From contig NZ_RCYB01000052.1 in assembly GCF_004168205.1 (NCBI RefSeq), positions 1 through 15,195 of the forward strand: DNA of 15,195 nucleotides, in the 5' to 3' direction. The notes under the pieces were generated by a model. The model made no database searches and was not told the DNA's origin. It saw only the letters and a list, made by a program, of their open reading frames with translations. Position numbers and translations under genes: made by a program. The stretch comes from Catenibacterium sp. co_0103. GTDB lineage: Bacteria > Bacillota_I > Bacilli_A > Erysipelotrichales > Coprobacillaceae. Shown in pieces: positions 1 to 7,208 of the stretch (positions are counted from its first letter, which is position 1; each line of letters opens with the position of its first letter).

Positions 1-4
1 CGAG

Positions 5-116
<112 letters not shown>

Positions 117-126
117 CTTTTTTTAT

Positions 127-151
127 GCCTTCCGCCAGGAGGGCTTTTTTT
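127..151 (+). terminator. Rho-independent terminator of the rRNA operon
   Basis: A 7-bp stem (GCCTTCC 127-133 with GGAGGGC 138-144, one G-U pair) closes a four-base loop and is followed at once by seven T residues. It lies 10 nt after the end of 5S rRNA and is the expected end of the rRNA transcript. Confidence 0.9.
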
Positions 152-199
152 ATTCACTAGTGACTTTATTATACATACCTAAACTTAATTTTTTTCTGC

Positions 200-224
200 A
201 ACACATCTCCTGATGTGTTTTTTT
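200..224 (+). terminator. Second terminator-like hairpin after the rRNA operon
   Basis: The arms AACACATC (200-207) and GATGTGTT (212-219) form a perfect 8-bp stem around a four-base loop, and the T tract continues to 224. No gene lies between this and the first terminator, so it looks like a backup terminator that insulates the ribosomal protein operon from read-through of the rRNA operon. The stem is AT-rich and so weaker than the first. Confidence 0.75.
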
Positions 225-502
225 CTATTTTCTAATATACATAACATTAATTATTATTCTATATATATAAGATGATCCTCAAAGTAATGATAAAATTACC
301 AATATTTTACACATTATCATTTCTATTAATTGTTTAGGATAGGATGAGACTCTTATAATCCATAAATTTGGTAAAAACCAACCATAAAAAAGAAATAATT
401 GGAGAAATTCACGCTATTATAGATATGATAGCGCATACATTTATTGCTGAAAAAGTGTTGAATTATTCAATGAAAAATTTATTAAAAAAGTTTAAAAAGG
501 GC
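225..502. other. AT-rich gene-free spacer upstream of the S10 operon
   Basis: I see no convincing gene on either strand here. The stretch is very AT-rich and holds a 22-bp imperfect palindrome at 412-433 and a possible weak promoter at 330-359. A 36-codon frame from 425 runs into the rpsJ promoter but has no ribosome-binding site and is probably not coding. The AT-rich tract just upstream of the -35 box, with A runs at about 471-499, resembles an UP element for the alpha CTD of RNA polymerase, as is common for ribosomal promoters. That last point is inference. Confidence 0.6.
330..359 (+). promoter_or_regulatory. Possible weak upstream promoter
   Basis: A perfect -10 hexamer TATAAT lies at 354-359. 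The best -35 candidate is TTGTTT at 330-335 with an 18-bp spacer, matching only the first three consensus bases. If used, it would add about 170 nt to the rpsJ leader. In DNA this AT-rich a TATAAT can occur by chance, so this is a weak call. Confidence 0.3.
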
Positions 503-531
503 TTGATTTATCTGTTTTATTACGGTATTAT
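503..531 (+). promoter_or_regulatory. Main sigma-A promoter of the S10-spc-alpha operon
   Basis: TTGATT (503-508) and TATTAT (526-531) are separated by exactly 17 bp. Each hexamer differs from consensus at one or two positions. An A-rich tract sits upstream. The start of transcription would be near 537-541, giving an untranslated leader of about 120 nt before rpsJ. It is the only strong promoter I can find upstream of the 30-gene cluster. Confidence 0.75.
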
Positions 532-537
532 ATGACC

Positions 538-657
538 GTTGTGAAACGCGAAGATGTGCGAGGTTGCTGAAACGCTGACAGCCGTTGTCATGAACGGAAG
601 AGTGCTCAGGGAATTCGCATTGAGCGTTGTCTAACAAATAGACAAGGAGGAATAATC
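538..657 (+). promoter_or_regulatory. Structured 5' leader of the rpsJ mRNA
   Basis: The leader is far richer in G and C than the spacer before it and contains several pairable segments. CCGTT (582-586) pairs with AACGG (593-597) around a six-base loop. Segment 601-609 pairs with 620-628 (nine pairs, about three G-U). AACGCT (571-576) is fully complementary to AGCGTT (623-628) and would compete with that second hairpin. TTGTCTA (627-633) pairs with TAGACAA (639-645) right against the Shine-Dalgarno AAGGAGG (644-650). The 8-mer TGAAACGC occurs twice (542-549, 568-575). In many bacteria S10-type operons are autoregulated through their leaders (L4 in E. coli); whether this leader binds a ribosomal protein is inference. 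The unit tgcgaggttgc (557-567) resembles rpsJ upstream regions of other Firmicutes as I recall them, which I cannot check here. Confidence 0.6.
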
Positions 658-966
658 ATGGCAAACAACAAAATCAGAATCAGACTTAAGTCTTTTGATC
701 ACAAGATCCTAGATGCTTCTGCAGAAAAGATCGTAGCTGCAGCTAAGAAGTCTGGTGCTCAGGTAGTTGGTCCTGTACCATTACCTACAGAAAAGGAAAT
801 TTATACGATCTTAAGAGCAGTTCACAAATATAAGGATTCTCGTGAACAGTTCGAAATCAGAACTCACAAACGTTTAATCGACGTAGTGAACCCTACACCA
901 GAAACAGTTGATGTTTTAACTAGATTAGAAGTACCAAGTGGTGTAGATATTGAAATTAAGTTATAA
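658..966 (+). CDS. rpsJ: Small subunit ribosomal protein S10 (uS10)
   Basis: S10 sits in the head of the 30S subunit and also works as NusE, joining NusB in antitermination of rRNA transcription. The 102-residue product has the family's usual length and signature, with [10 protein letters not shown] near the N-terminus, the [18 protein letters not shown] segment at about residues 36-53, and [11 protein letters not shown] near residues 66-76. The ATG at 658 follows AAGGAGG (644-650) by 7 nt. It is the first gene of the operon, behind the promoter and structured leader, so its translation is the natural point for feedback control of the S10 segment. Nothing in the protein looks unusual. Confidence 0.98.
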   Translation: MANNKIRIRLKSFDHKILDASAEKIVAAAKKSGAQVVGPVPLPTEKEIYTILRAVHKYKDSREQFEIRTHKRLIDVVNPTPETVDVLTRLEVPSGVDIEIKL

Positions 967-987
967 GAAAGGTAAAAGGTGTAACTC

Positions 988-1671
988 ATGAAAGGAATCT
1001 TAGGTCGTAAGATCGGAATGACTCAAGTTTTCGCTACTGATGGTAAGTTAATCCCAGTAACAGTTATCGAAGCAACTCCAAACGTAGTTCTTCAGAAGAA
1101 GACTGTTGAAACTGATGGATACAACGCAATCCAGGTTGGTTTCGAAGACAAGAGAGAAAAGCTTGCAAACAAGCCAGAAAAAGGTGTGGTTGCTAAGGCA
1201 AACACAGCTCCTAAGCGCTTCATTAAGGAATTTCGTTATGACGAAATGATGAGTTATGAAGTTGGACAGATAGTATCTGTTGATAGCTTTGTAGCTGGTG
1301 AAGTAGTTGACGTAACAGGTACAAGTAAAGGTAAAGGCTATCAGGGTGTTATCAAGAGACACGGACAGCACATCGGTCCAAAGGGACATGGTTCTGGAGC
1401 TCACAGAATCGTAGGTTCTATGGGTCCAATCGCTCCAAACAGAATTGCTCCTGGTAAGAATCTTCCAGGTCAGATGGGTGGAAACACAAGAACAGTTCAG
1501 AATCTTGAAATTGTTGCAGTTGATGCAGAAAAGAACGTATTACTAGTTAGTGGATCAGTACCTGGTCCTAAGAAAGGCTTAGTAATCGTTAAGTCTGGTA
1601 TCAAGGCAAACGGAAAAACAAACGAAGCTGCTGAATTAGTAAATTATGCTACTGAAGCAGTTGCAGAATAA
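988..1671 (+). CDS. rplC: Large subunit ribosomal protein L3 (uL3)
   Basis: L3 is an early assembly protein of the 50S subunit. It binds 23S rRNA near its 3' end and sends a loop toward the peptidyl transferase centre. The N-terminal [15 protein letters not shown] and the block [17 protein letters not shown] (residues 111-127) are typical. The product has 227 residues, longer than the roughly 209 of Bacillus subtilis L3; the excess is mainly an Ala/Glu-rich C-terminal tail after about residue 208. The central-loop segment at residues 129-160 reads [17 protein letters not shown] and lacks arginines found in the common GPMxHGSRxHRRPGSMG form. The ribosome-binding site is a modest AAAAGGTG at 974-981. 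The TAA stop at 1669-1671 lies 23 nt before the rplD start. Confidence 0.97.
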   Translation: MKGILGRKIGMTQVFATDGKLIPVTVIEATPNVVLQKKTVETDGYNAIQVGFEDKREKLANKPEKGVVAKANTAPKRFIKEFRYDEMMSYEVGQIVSVDSFVAGEVVDVTGTSKGKGYQGVIKRHGQHIGPKGHGSGAHRIVGSMGPIAPNRIAPGKNLPGQMGGNTRTVQNLEIVAVDAEKNVLLVSGSVPGPKKGLVIVKSGIKANGKTNEAAELVNYATEAVAE

Positions 1672-1694
1672 TGAAGTGGAAGGAGGAAAAACTA

Positions 1695-2318
1695 ATGTTG
1701 AATATTGCATTATTTAATCAGAATGGTGAAAAATTAAACGATTTAGAACTTAACGAAAACGTATTCGGAATCGAACCAAATAACCAGGCAATCTTTGATG
1801 TAGTCTTACTACAGAGAGCTTCATTAAGACAGGGTACTCACAAGGTGAAGAATCGTCACGAAGTTTCAGGCGGTGGAAAGAAACCTTGGAGACAGAAGGG
1901 TACAGGACGTGCTAGACAGGGTTCTATCCGTGCACCACAGTGGCGCGGTGGAGGAATTGTCTTTGGTCCTACTCCAAGAAGCTATGACTTCAAGATTAAC
2001 AAGAAAGTTAAGAATCTTGCATTAAGATCTGTATTATCACAGAAAGTAATCGATCAGGAATTAGTTGCTTTAGATAATCTTGCTTTTGATACAATCAAGA
2101 CTAAGAATGTTGTTAATTTCTTAGGTAACTTCGAAAACCCAAGAAAGACATTAATTGTTGTTGATACATTAGAAGAAAACTTAGTATTATCTGCTAGAAA
2201 CGTTCCTGGTGTTAAAGTTATCGAAGCTAGAAACGTAAACGTTTATGACGTTATGGATTGCACAAAGCTTATGATGACTGAAAAAGCTATCAAGGCAGTT
2301 GAGGAGGTACTAAAATAA
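1695..2318 (+). CDS. rplD: Large subunit ribosomal protein L4 (uL4)
   Basis: L4 binds domain I of 23S rRNA and lines the upper part of the peptide exit tunnel. In enteric bacteria it also represses the S10 operon. The frame is open from an ATG at 1671, but I chose 1695: AAGGAGG at 1680-1686 lies 8 nt upstream of it, and starting there gives [11 protein letters not shown] and 207 residues, exactly the B. subtilis length. The tunnel-loop region with [25 protein letters not shown] is intact and shows none of the changes linked to macrolide resistance that I know of. The TAA stop overlaps the rplW ATG by one base (TAATG), so the two are probably translationally coupled. Confidence 0.97.
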   Translation: MLNIALFNQNGEKLNDLELNENVFGIEPNNQAIFDVVLLQRASLRQGTHKVKNRHEVSGGGKKPWRQKGTGRARQGSIRAPQWRGGGIVFGPTPRSYDFKINKKVKNLALRSVLSQKVIDQELVALDNLAFDTIKTKNVVNFLGNFENPRKTLIVVDTLEENLVLSARNVPGVKVIEARNVNVYDVMDCTKLMMTEKAIKAVEEVLK

Positions 2319-2611
2319 TGGCTCACATTACTGACGTACTAAGAAAACCTGTTTTAACTGAAAAGACTATGAAGTTAATGCAGGAAGAAAACAAATATAC
2401 TTTCGATGTTGCTTTATCATCAAACAAGACTGAAATCAAACAGGCTGTTGAAGCTATGTTCAATGTTAAGGTTACTAGCGTAAACACAATCAACGTTAGA
2501 GCTAAGACTAAGAGAGTTGGTCGTTATGTTGGTAAGACTGCTAGAAGAAAGAAAGCAATCGTAACTTTAGCAGAAGGTAACAGCATCAATTTATTCGGTG
2601 AAGAAGAATAA
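2318..2611 (+). CDS. rplW: Large subunit ribosomal protein L23 (uL23)
   Basis: L23 sits at the exit of the nascent peptide tunnel and is the docking site for trigger factor and, with L29, for SRP. The 97-residue product matches the usual length (about 95). It opens with the typical [13 protein letters not shown] and ends in the basic segment [25 protein letters not shown]. The ATG overlaps the last base of the rplD stop, and the ribosome-binding site GAGGAGGT (2301-2308) lies inside the end of rplD. A 57-nt gap containing a hairpin separates it from rplB, the widest gap within the cluster. Confidence 0.97.
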   Translation: MAHITDVLRKPVLTEKTMKLMQEENKYTFDVALSSNKTEIKQAVEAMFNVKVTSVNTINVRAKTKRVGRYVGKTARRKKAIVTLAEGNSINLFGEEE

Positions 2612-2625
2612 TTAATATAAACTAT

Positions 2626-2644
2626 TGAAATGCACTCCATTTCA
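2626..2644 (+). other. Intercistronic hairpin between rplW and rplB
   Basis: TGAAATG (2626-2632) and CATTTCA (2638-2644) are perfect inverted copies around a five-base loop. No T run follows, so it is not a standard terminator. It lies 15 nt after the rplW stop and about 25 nt before the rplB start. It could be an RNA-processing or stability element or a protein-binding site; the sequence alone does not say which. Confidence 0.5.
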
Positions 2645-2668
2645 GATATTTAAATAGGAGGATTAAAC

Positions 2669-3502
2669 ATGCCAATTAAAGCATATAAGCCTACAAGTAA
2701 CGGTCGTAGAAACATGACTGCTTTGACTAAAGAAGAAATCACTACTTCTACTCCAGAGAAGTCATTACTTGCTCCTTATAAGAAAAAAGGTGGCCGTAAC
2801 AACATGGGTCAGATCACTACTAGACATCATGGTGGTGGACATAAGAGAAAATACAGAGTTATTGATTTTAAGCGTAACAAGGATGGAGTACCTGGTAAGG
2901 TTGCTACTATCGAATACGATCCAAATAGATCTGCAAACATCGCTTTAATCAATTACGCTGATGGTGAAAAGAGATATATCCTAGCTCCTAAGGGACTAGA
3001 AGTAGGAACTGTAATTGTTTCTGGTGAAACTACTGACGTTAAAGTTGGTAACTGTATGGAAATGGGTAACATGCCTGAAGGTACAACTATCCACAATATT
3101 GAAATGCATCCTGGTAAGGGCGGACAGTTAGCTCGTTCTGCTGGTGTTTCAGCTCAGATCCTTGGTTCTGAAGAAAAATATGTAATTGTTAGACTTCAGT
3201 CTGGTGAAGTAAGAAAATTCTTAAAGAAGTGCCGTGCTACAGTTGGTGCTGTAGGTAACGAAGACCATGGTCTTGTTAATTACGGTAAAGCTGGACGTAT
3301 GAGATGGAAAGGTGTTAGACCTACTGTTCGTGGTTCTGTAATGAACCCTAATGACCATCCACATGGTGGTGGTGAAGGTAAAACTTCAATCGGTCGTAAA
3401 GCTCCACTTACTCCTTGGGGTAAGAAAGCTCTTGGTGTTAAGACTAGAAACAGCAAGAAACATTCTAACAGATTGATCGTACGTCGTCGTAATGCTAAAT
3501 AA
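2669..3502 (+). CDS. rplB: Large subunit ribosomal protein L2 (uL2)
   Basis: L2 is a primary 23S rRNA-binding protein needed for joining of the subunits and for peptidyl transferase activity. The 277-residue product has exactly the B. subtilis length. It shows the N-terminal [12 protein letters not shown], the [22 protein letters not shown] block at about residues 52-73, and the C-terminal [27 protein letters not shown], whose histidine (equivalent of E. coli His229) is the residue linked to peptidyl transferase function. The ribosome-binding site is AGGAGGA just before 2669. The TAA stop (3500-3502) is followed by the rpsS ribosome-binding site within a few bases. Confidence 0.98.
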   Translation: MPIKAYKPTSNGRRNMTALTKEEITTSTPEKSLLAPYKKKGGRNNMGQITTRHHGGGHKRKYRVIDFKRNKDGVPGKVATIEYDPNRSANIALINYADGEKRYILAPKGLEVGTVIVSGETTDVKVGNCMEMGNMPEGTTIHNIEMHPGKGGQLARSAGVSAQILGSEEKYVIVRLQSGEVRKFLKKCRATVGAVGNEDHGLVNYGKAGRMRWKGVRPTVRGSVMNPNDHPHGGGEGKTSIGRKAPLTPWGKKALGVKTRNSKKHSNRLIVRRRNAK

Positions 3503-3520
3503 GAAGGAGGATAAGTAATC

Positions 3521-3793
3521 ATGGCAAGAAGTTTAAAAAAGGGACCTTTCGTCGATGAACATTTGATGAAAAAGGTTGAAGCATTAAATGCTGCTGGTAA
3601 AAAAGAAGTTATCAAAACTTGGTCAAGACGTTCTACTATTTTCCCTCAGTTTATTGAGCATACTTTCGCAGTATACAATGGTAAAGAACATATTCCAGTT
3701 TATGTAACAGAAGATATGGTTGGTCATAAGTTAGGAGAATTTGCTCCAACTAGAACATTCAAAGGCCACACAGCCAATGATAAGGCTGCTTAA
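3521..3793 (+). CDS. rpsS: Small subunit ribosomal protein S19 (uS19)
   Basis: S19 lies in the head of the 30S subunit, pairs with S13 and contacts A-site tRNA and the intersubunit bridges. Ninety residues, near the usual 92. Typical features are [19 protein letters not shown] at the start, the [27 protein letters not shown] core and the [17 protein letters not shown]-terminal block. AAGGAGG at 3504-3510 precedes the ATG by 10 nt. It lies 18 nt after rplB. Confidence 0.98.
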   Translation: MARSLKKGPFVDEHLMKKVEALNAAGKKEVIKTWSRRSTIFPQFIEHTFAVYNGKEHIPVYVTEDMVGHKLGEFAPTRTFKGHTANDKAA

Positions 3794-3812
3794 TAAATAG
3801 GAGGATTTGAAC

Positions 3813-4145
3813 ATGGAAGCAAGAGCAACAGCAAAAACTATTCGTGTATCACCTCAGAAAGCTAGATTAGTCGTTGACTTAGTCCGTGGTAAGTCAGTTA
3901 AGGAAGCACTCGGAATTCTTGAATTCACAAACAAGAGTGCTACTCCTGCTATTATCAAGGTTGTTAACTCTGCTAAGGCTAACGCTGTTAATAATGAAGG
4001 TGCAGACGAAGATAAGTTATATATTAAGAAGATTTATGTTGACGAAGGTCCAACATTAAAGAGATTCCGCGCAAGAGCTAAAGGTTCTGGAACTCAAATT
4101 TTAAAGAGAACATGCCACATCACTTGTGTGGTTGAAGAAAGATAG
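3813..4145 (+). CDS. rplV: Large subunit ribosomal protein L22 (uL22)
   Basis: L22 binds all domains of 23S rRNA and its long beta-hairpin reaches into the peptide exit tunnel next to L4. The frame also opens with a TTG at 3807, but that is only 2-3 nt from AGGAGGA (3799-3805). The ATG at 3813, 7 nt away, is the right start and gives 110 residues, near the usual 113. The core [17 protein letters not shown] and [11 protein letters not shown] are typical. The hairpin tip (about residues 86-100) reads [16 protein letters not shown], against the more common PRAMGRASAINKRTSH. The TAG stop (4143-4145) overlaps the AGGAGG of rpsC. Confidence 0.97.
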   Translation: MEARATAKTIRVSPQKARLVVDLVRGKSVKEALGILEFTNKSATPAIIKVVNSAKANAVNNEGADEDKLYIKKIYVDEGPTLKRFRARAKGSGTQILKRTCHITCVVEER

Positions 4146-4156
4146 GAGGACGAACA

Positions 4157-4810
4157 ATGGGTCAGAAAGTAAGTCCAGTTGGATTCCGTGTTGGTGTTAA
4201 CCGTGATTGGAGTTCAAGATGGTATGCTGATAAGAAAGACTTTGCTAATTACTTATTAGAAGACGTTAAGATCCGTGAATTCTTAATGGCTAAGTTAAAG
4301 AAAGCATACGTAGCAAAGATCGATATTGAAAGATCAAAGAAACGCGTCAATATCTTTGTTCACACATCAAGACCTGGTGTAGTGATTGGTAAAGACGGAG
4401 AAGCTATTGATGCTTTAAGAAAAGAATTAATGGGTCTTATCAGTGATAAGAAAGTATTTATCAACGTAGTAGAAATTAAGAATGCTGATACTAACGCTCA
4501 GTTAGTAGCTGATAGAATCGCAGAACAGCTTGAAAACCGTGCTTCATTCAGAACAGTTCAGAAGAGAGCTATTCAGAATGCAATGAGAAACGGTGCCAAA
4601 GGTATTAAGACTTCAGTTTCAGGTCGTTTAGGCGGTGCTGATATCGCTAGAAGTGAAGGATATTCTGAAGGTGTAGTTCCACTACATACAATCAGAGCTG
4701 ACATTGATTATGCCACTGCAGAAGCTGCTACTACTTATGGTAAGCTAGGAGTTAAAGTCTGGATTTGTAAGGGAGAAATTCTTCCTGCAAAGAAGAAAGG
4801 GGATAAATAA
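4157..4810 (+). CDS. rpsC: Small subunit ribosomal protein S3 (uS3)
   Basis: S3 lines the mRNA entry channel of the 30S subunit with S4 and S5 and takes part in mRNA unwinding. The 217-residue length matches the family (218 in B. subtilis). A KH domain is visible with the nucleic-acid-binding loop GKDG at residues 78-81 in [17 protein letters not shown]. The C-terminal domain holds [22 protein letters not shown] and ends in [10 protein letters not shown]. The ribosome-binding site AGGAGG (4144-4149) is fused to the TAG stop of rplV, with the ATG 11 nt after that stop, so coupled translation is likely. Two bases separate its stop from the rplP start. Confidence 0.98.
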   Translation: MGQKVSPVGFRVGVNRDWSSRWYADKKDFANYLLEDVKIREFLMAKLKKAYVAKIDIERSKKRVNIFVHTSRPGVVIGKDGEAIDALRKELMGLISDKKVFINVVEIKNADTNAQLVADRIAEQLENRASFRTVQKRAIQNAMRNGAKGIKTSVSGRLGGADIARSEGYSEGVVPLHTIRADIDYATAEAATTYGKLGVKVWICKGEILPAKKKGDK

Positions 4811-4812
4811 TC

Positions 4813-5223
4813 ATGTTGATGCCTAAGAGAACAAAATATAGAAGACCTCATAGAGTTAAATATGAAGGTAAGGCTAAGGGCGGTAAGACAGTTGCTTTCG
4901 GTGACTTCGGTTTAGTAGCTCTTGATGGTGCTTGGATCACTTCAAGACAGATTGAAGCAGCTCGTATCGCAATCAACCGTCATATGAACCGTGGTGGTAA
5001 GGTTTGGATTAGAATCTTCCCACACTTAGCAAAGACTAAGAAGCCTTTGGAAGTACGTATGGGTTCAGGTAAAGGTGCTCCAGAACAGTGGGTAGCTGTA
5101 GTTAAGAAAGGCCGCGTAATGTTCGAAGTTGGTCAGATTGATGAAGCAACTGCTCGTGAAGCATTAAGACTTGCTTCTCATAAGTTACCTGTCAGATGCA
5201 AGATTATTGGAAGAGGTGAGTAA
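4813..5223 (+). CDS. rplP: Large subunit ribosomal protein L16 (uL16)
   Basis: L16 binds 23S rRNA near the elbow of A-site tRNA and is needed late in 50S assembly. The start [21 protein letters not shown] matches the conserved MLxPKRxKYR opening, so the first of the two nearby ATGs (4813, 4819) is taken as the start. The 136 residues equal E. coli L16 and are a little shorter than the Bacillus protein (144). The [37 protein letters not shown] block is intact. The ribosome-binding site is a weaker AAAGGGG at 4796-4802, inside the end of rpsC, consistent with coupling. Confidence 0.97.
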   Translation: MLMPKRTKYRRPHRVKYEGKAKGGKTVAFGDFGLVALDGAWITSRQIEAARIAINRHMNRGGKVWIRIFPHLAKTKKPLEVRMGSGKGAPEQWVAVVKKGRVMFEVGQIDEATAREALRLASHKLPVRCKIIGRGE

Positions 5224-5226
5224 CTC

Positions 5227-5421
5227 ATGAAAGTACAAGATATTAGAAGTATTGAAACAAAAGATCTACTTGTGAAAGTAGACGAATTCAAAAAAGAGTT
5301 ATTTAGTTTAAGATTTCAGCAGGCAACTGGTCAGCTTGAAAATACTGCTCGTATCAAAGAAGTAAGAAAATCAATCGCAAAGATCAAAACAGTTATTAGA
5401 GAAAGAGAACTTGAAAAGTAG
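5227..5421 (+). CDS. rpmC: Large subunit ribosomal protein L29 (uL29)
   Basis: L29 is a small two-helix protein beside L23 at the tunnel exit and contributes to the docking of SRP. Sixty-four residues, close to the usual 66. The signature [32 protein letters not shown] is clear. The ATG lies three bases after the rplP stop, with GAGGTGAG inside the end of rplP as ribosome-binding site. Its TAG stop (5419-5421) supplies the first bases of the rpsQ ribosome-binding site. Confidence 0.97.
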   Translation: MKVQDIRSIETKDLLVKVDEFKKELFSLRFQQATGQLENTARIKEVRKSIAKIKTVIRERELEK

Positions 5422-5431
5422 GAGAGAGATT

Positions 5432-5692
5432 ATGGAAAGAAATAACAGAAAAGTCTATACTGGCACAGTCATCTCTACTAAGATGGACAAAACTATAACT
5501 GTACTTGTTGAAACACATGTAAAGCATAAATTATACGGAAAGCGTATGAATTCATCAAAGAAATTCCATGCACATGATGAAAATAATGAAGCACGTGTTG
5601 GAGATACAGTAAAGATTATGGCAACAAGACCATTATCTGCAACAAAGCGTTTCCGTTTAGTAGAAATCGTAAAGAAAGCAGAAATTATCTAA
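5432..5692 (+). CDS. rpsQ: Small subunit ribosomal protein S17 (uS17)
   Basis: S17 is a primary binder of the 16S rRNA 5' domain and has an OB-fold. The frame is open from a TTG at 5411 inside rpmC, but AGGAGA (5420-5425) lies 6 nt before the ATG at 5432. That start gives [24 protein letters not shown] and 86 residues, matching the family (87 in B. subtilis). The [22 protein letters not shown] block and the C-terminal [16 protein letters not shown] are typical. It is the last gene of the S10 segment. The 25-nt gap to rplN holds only a ribosome-binding site, so I see no promoter separating the S10 and spc segments. Confidence 0.97.
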   Translation: MERNNRKVYTGTVISTKMDKTITVLVETHVKHKLYGKRMNSSKKFHAHDENNEARVGDTVKIMATRPLSATKRFRLVEIVKKAEII

Positions 5693-5717
5693 TACAGTCT
5701 GAAAGGAGGTCACTACT

Positions 5718-6086
5718 ATGATCCAGAACGAAAGTAGATTAAAAGTTGCTGACAATACAGGCGCTAAAGAAGTTTTAGTTATCAGAAACCTTGGTGGTTC
5801 AAATAGAAAGACAAGTAGCATCGGTGATATCGTTGTTGCTACTGTAAAGCAAGCGGCTCCAGGCGGAACTGTAAAGAAGGGTGAAGTCGTTAAAGCTGTT
5901 ATCGTTAGAACAAGATACGGTGTACAGCGTGAAAACGGTTCAGTAATCCGTTTCGATGATAACGCATGCGTAATCATTAAAGATGACAATACACCTAAGG
6001 GTACACGTATCTTTGGCCCAGTCGCTAGAGAGTTAAGAGATGCTGATTTCATGAAAATCGTATCATTAGCTCCTGAAGTATTATAG
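5718..6086 (+). CDS. rplN: Large subunit ribosomal protein L14 (uL14)
   Basis: L14 lies at the subunit interface of the 50S, next to L19, and is the target of the silencing factor RsfS. The 122-residue product has exactly the normal length. It opens [28 protein letters not shown] and carries the [42 protein letters not shown] core. AAAGGAGGTC just after 5701 is one of the best ribosome-binding sites in the window. It is the first gene of the spc segment. Its TAG stop (6084-6086) overlaps the AGGAGG of rplX. Confidence 0.98.
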   Translation: MIQNESRLKVADNTGAKEVLVIRNLGGSNRKTSSIGDIVVATVKQAAPGGTVKKGEVVKAVIVRTRYGVQRENGSVIRFDDNACVIIKDDNTPKGTRIFGPVARELRDADFMKIVSLAPEVL

Positions 6087-6100
6087 GAGGAACGAAAGAT

Positions 6101-6415
6101 ATGAAATTACGTGTAGGTGATACAGTACAGGTCATTGCAGGCAGCGAAAAAGGCAAGACTGGTGAAATTCTTGCAATTAAAGGTAATAGAGTTGTCGTTG
6201 AAGGTGTCAAGAAGGTAACAAAGCATGTTAAACCTTCTCAGGCAGATCCTGAAGGCGGAATCATTACTGTAGAAGCTCCAATCGATGCTTCTAATGTTGC
6301 TTACTATGATACAAAAGCTAAGGAAATCGTTAAACTTGGCTACAAAATTGAAGATGGTAAAAAAGTACGTGTTAATAAGAAAACAGGTGCTGTAATCAAA
6401 AATAAGAAGAAATAA
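6101..6415 (+). CDS. rplX: Large subunit ribosomal protein L24 (uL24)
   Basis: L24 starts 50S assembly by binding the 5' end of 23S rRNA. It has an N-terminal KOW motif, visible here as VGDTVQVIAGSEKGKTGEIL at about residues 5-24. The VEGVKKVTKHVKPSQADPEGGIITVEAPI block is typical. The length of 104 residues matches the usual 103. The protein ends in a short lysine-rich tail (KNKKK). The ATG lies 14 nt after the rplN stop, whose last two bases are part of the ribosome-binding site. Confidence 0.98.
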   Translation: MKLRVGDTVQVIAGSEKGKTGEILAIKGNRVVVEGVKKVTKHVKPSQADPEGGIITVEAPIDASNVAYYDTKAKEIVKLGYKIEDGKKVRVNKKTGAVIKNKKK

Positions 6416-6433
6416 GGGGAAGGAGGATAATAC

Positions 6434-6973
6434 ATGAACCGTTTACAAGAACGTTATACAAACGAAATCACAAAGAACTTAATGAAGAAGTTCGGTTATG
6501 AATCTACAATGCAGATTCCTAAAATGGAAAAAATCGTTATTAATATCGGTGTTGGTGATGCAGTCAACAATTCTAAATTTTTAGAAGAAGCTGTAGAAGA
6601 ATTGACATTAATCTCAGGGCAGAAGCCAATCGTTACTACTGCTAAGAAATCAATCGCTGGTTTCAAGGTACGTGAAGGTCAGGCTATCGGATGTAAAGTC
6701 ACTTTACGTGGTGAAAGAATGTATGAATTCTTAGATAAGTTAGTAAGTATTTCACTTCCTCGTGTAAGAGACTTCAGAGGAGTACCTAAGAATTCATTTG
6801 ATGGAAGAGGTAACTACACTTTAGGTGTTAAAGAACAGTTAATCTTCCCTGAAATTGATTTCGATAAGGTTGCAAAGTTAAGAGGTATGGATATCGTATT
6901 TGTTACTAGTGCAAAGACTGACGAAGAAGGTCGCGCTTTATTAACAGAACTTGGCATGCCTTTTGCTAAATAA
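6434..6973 (+). CDS. rplE: Large subunit ribosomal protein L5 (uL5)
   Basis: L5 binds 5S rRNA with L18 and forms the bridge to S13 in the head of the 30S. The 179 residues equal the B. subtilis length. Recognisable blocks are [41 protein letters not shown] and [25 protein letters not shown]; the C-terminal half ends in [22 protein letters not shown]. The ribosome-binding site AAGGAGGA lies about 7 nt upstream. Its RNA partner, a 5S rRNA gene, is also in this window. Confidence 0.98.
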   Translation: MNRLQERYTNEITKNLMKKFGYESTMQIPKMEKIVINIGVGDAVNNSKFLEEAVEELTLISGQKPIVTTAKKSIAGFKVREGQAIGCKVTLRGERMYEFLDKLVSISLPRVRDFRGVPKNSFDGRGNYTLGVKEQLIFPEIDFDKVAKLRGMDIVFVTSAKTDEEGRALLTELGMPFAK

Positions 6974-6989
6974 TTAGGAGGACAGAATT

Positions 6990-7175
6990 ATGGCAAAAAC
7001 ATCAATGAAAGTTAAACAGCAACGTCCTCAGAAATACAAAGTTCGTGAATATACTAGATGCGAACGTTGTGGACGCCCACATTCAGTTATTAGAAAATTC
7101 AAGTTATGCCGTATTTGCTTCAGAGAATTAGCTTATAAAGGTGAAATTCCTGGTGTTAAGAAGGCAAGCTGGTAA
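6990..7175 (+). CDS. rpsN: Small subunit ribosomal protein S14, zinc-binding type (uS14)
   Basis: S14 is in the head of the 30S subunit near S3, S10 and S19. This is the short zinc-binding (C+) form: 61 residues, with the metal ligands in two CxxC pairs, C24-C27 (CERC) and C40-C43 (CRIC). Many Firmicutes also carry a zinc-free paralogue elsewhere that replaces it under zinc starvation; whether this genome has one cannot be seen here. AGGAGGA sits about 8 nt before the ATG, which follows rplE by 16 nt. The spc-operon copy in Firmicutes is often called rpsN1 or rpsZ. Confidence 0.97.
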   Translation: MAKTSMKVKQQRPQKYKVREYTRCERCGRPHSVIRKFKLCRICFRELAYKGEIPGVKKASW

Positions 7176-7208
7176 TTTATAAGTCACATACGGAAGGAGG
7201 ACATATAA

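Noticed and set aside
286..321. AATGATA/TATCATT inverted repeat in the spacer
   Set aside because: Seven AT-rich pairs with a 22-nt loop in very AT-rich DNA is expected by chance and would be unstable.
425..535. Small frame of 36 codons upstream of rpsJ, open further upstream to about 359
   Set aside because: No ribosome-binding site before its ATG, very AT-rich composition, and it runs through the -35 and -10 boxes of the operon promoter. It resembles no family I recognise, so it is most likely chance.
1048..1404. Long open frame on the - strand opposite rplC, and similar ones opposite rplB, rplN, rplF, rpsE, rpmD, map, infA and rpsM
   Set aside because: All lie fully or mostly opposite well-supported ribosomal genes, lack ribosome-binding sites, and give cysteine-, serine- or phenylalanine-rich translations typical of antisense shadows.
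1671..1694. ATG at 1671 as the rplD start
   Set aside because: It lies upstream of the AAGGAGG at 1680-1686 and would add eight residues not found in L4; the ATG at 1695 fits both spacing and family length.
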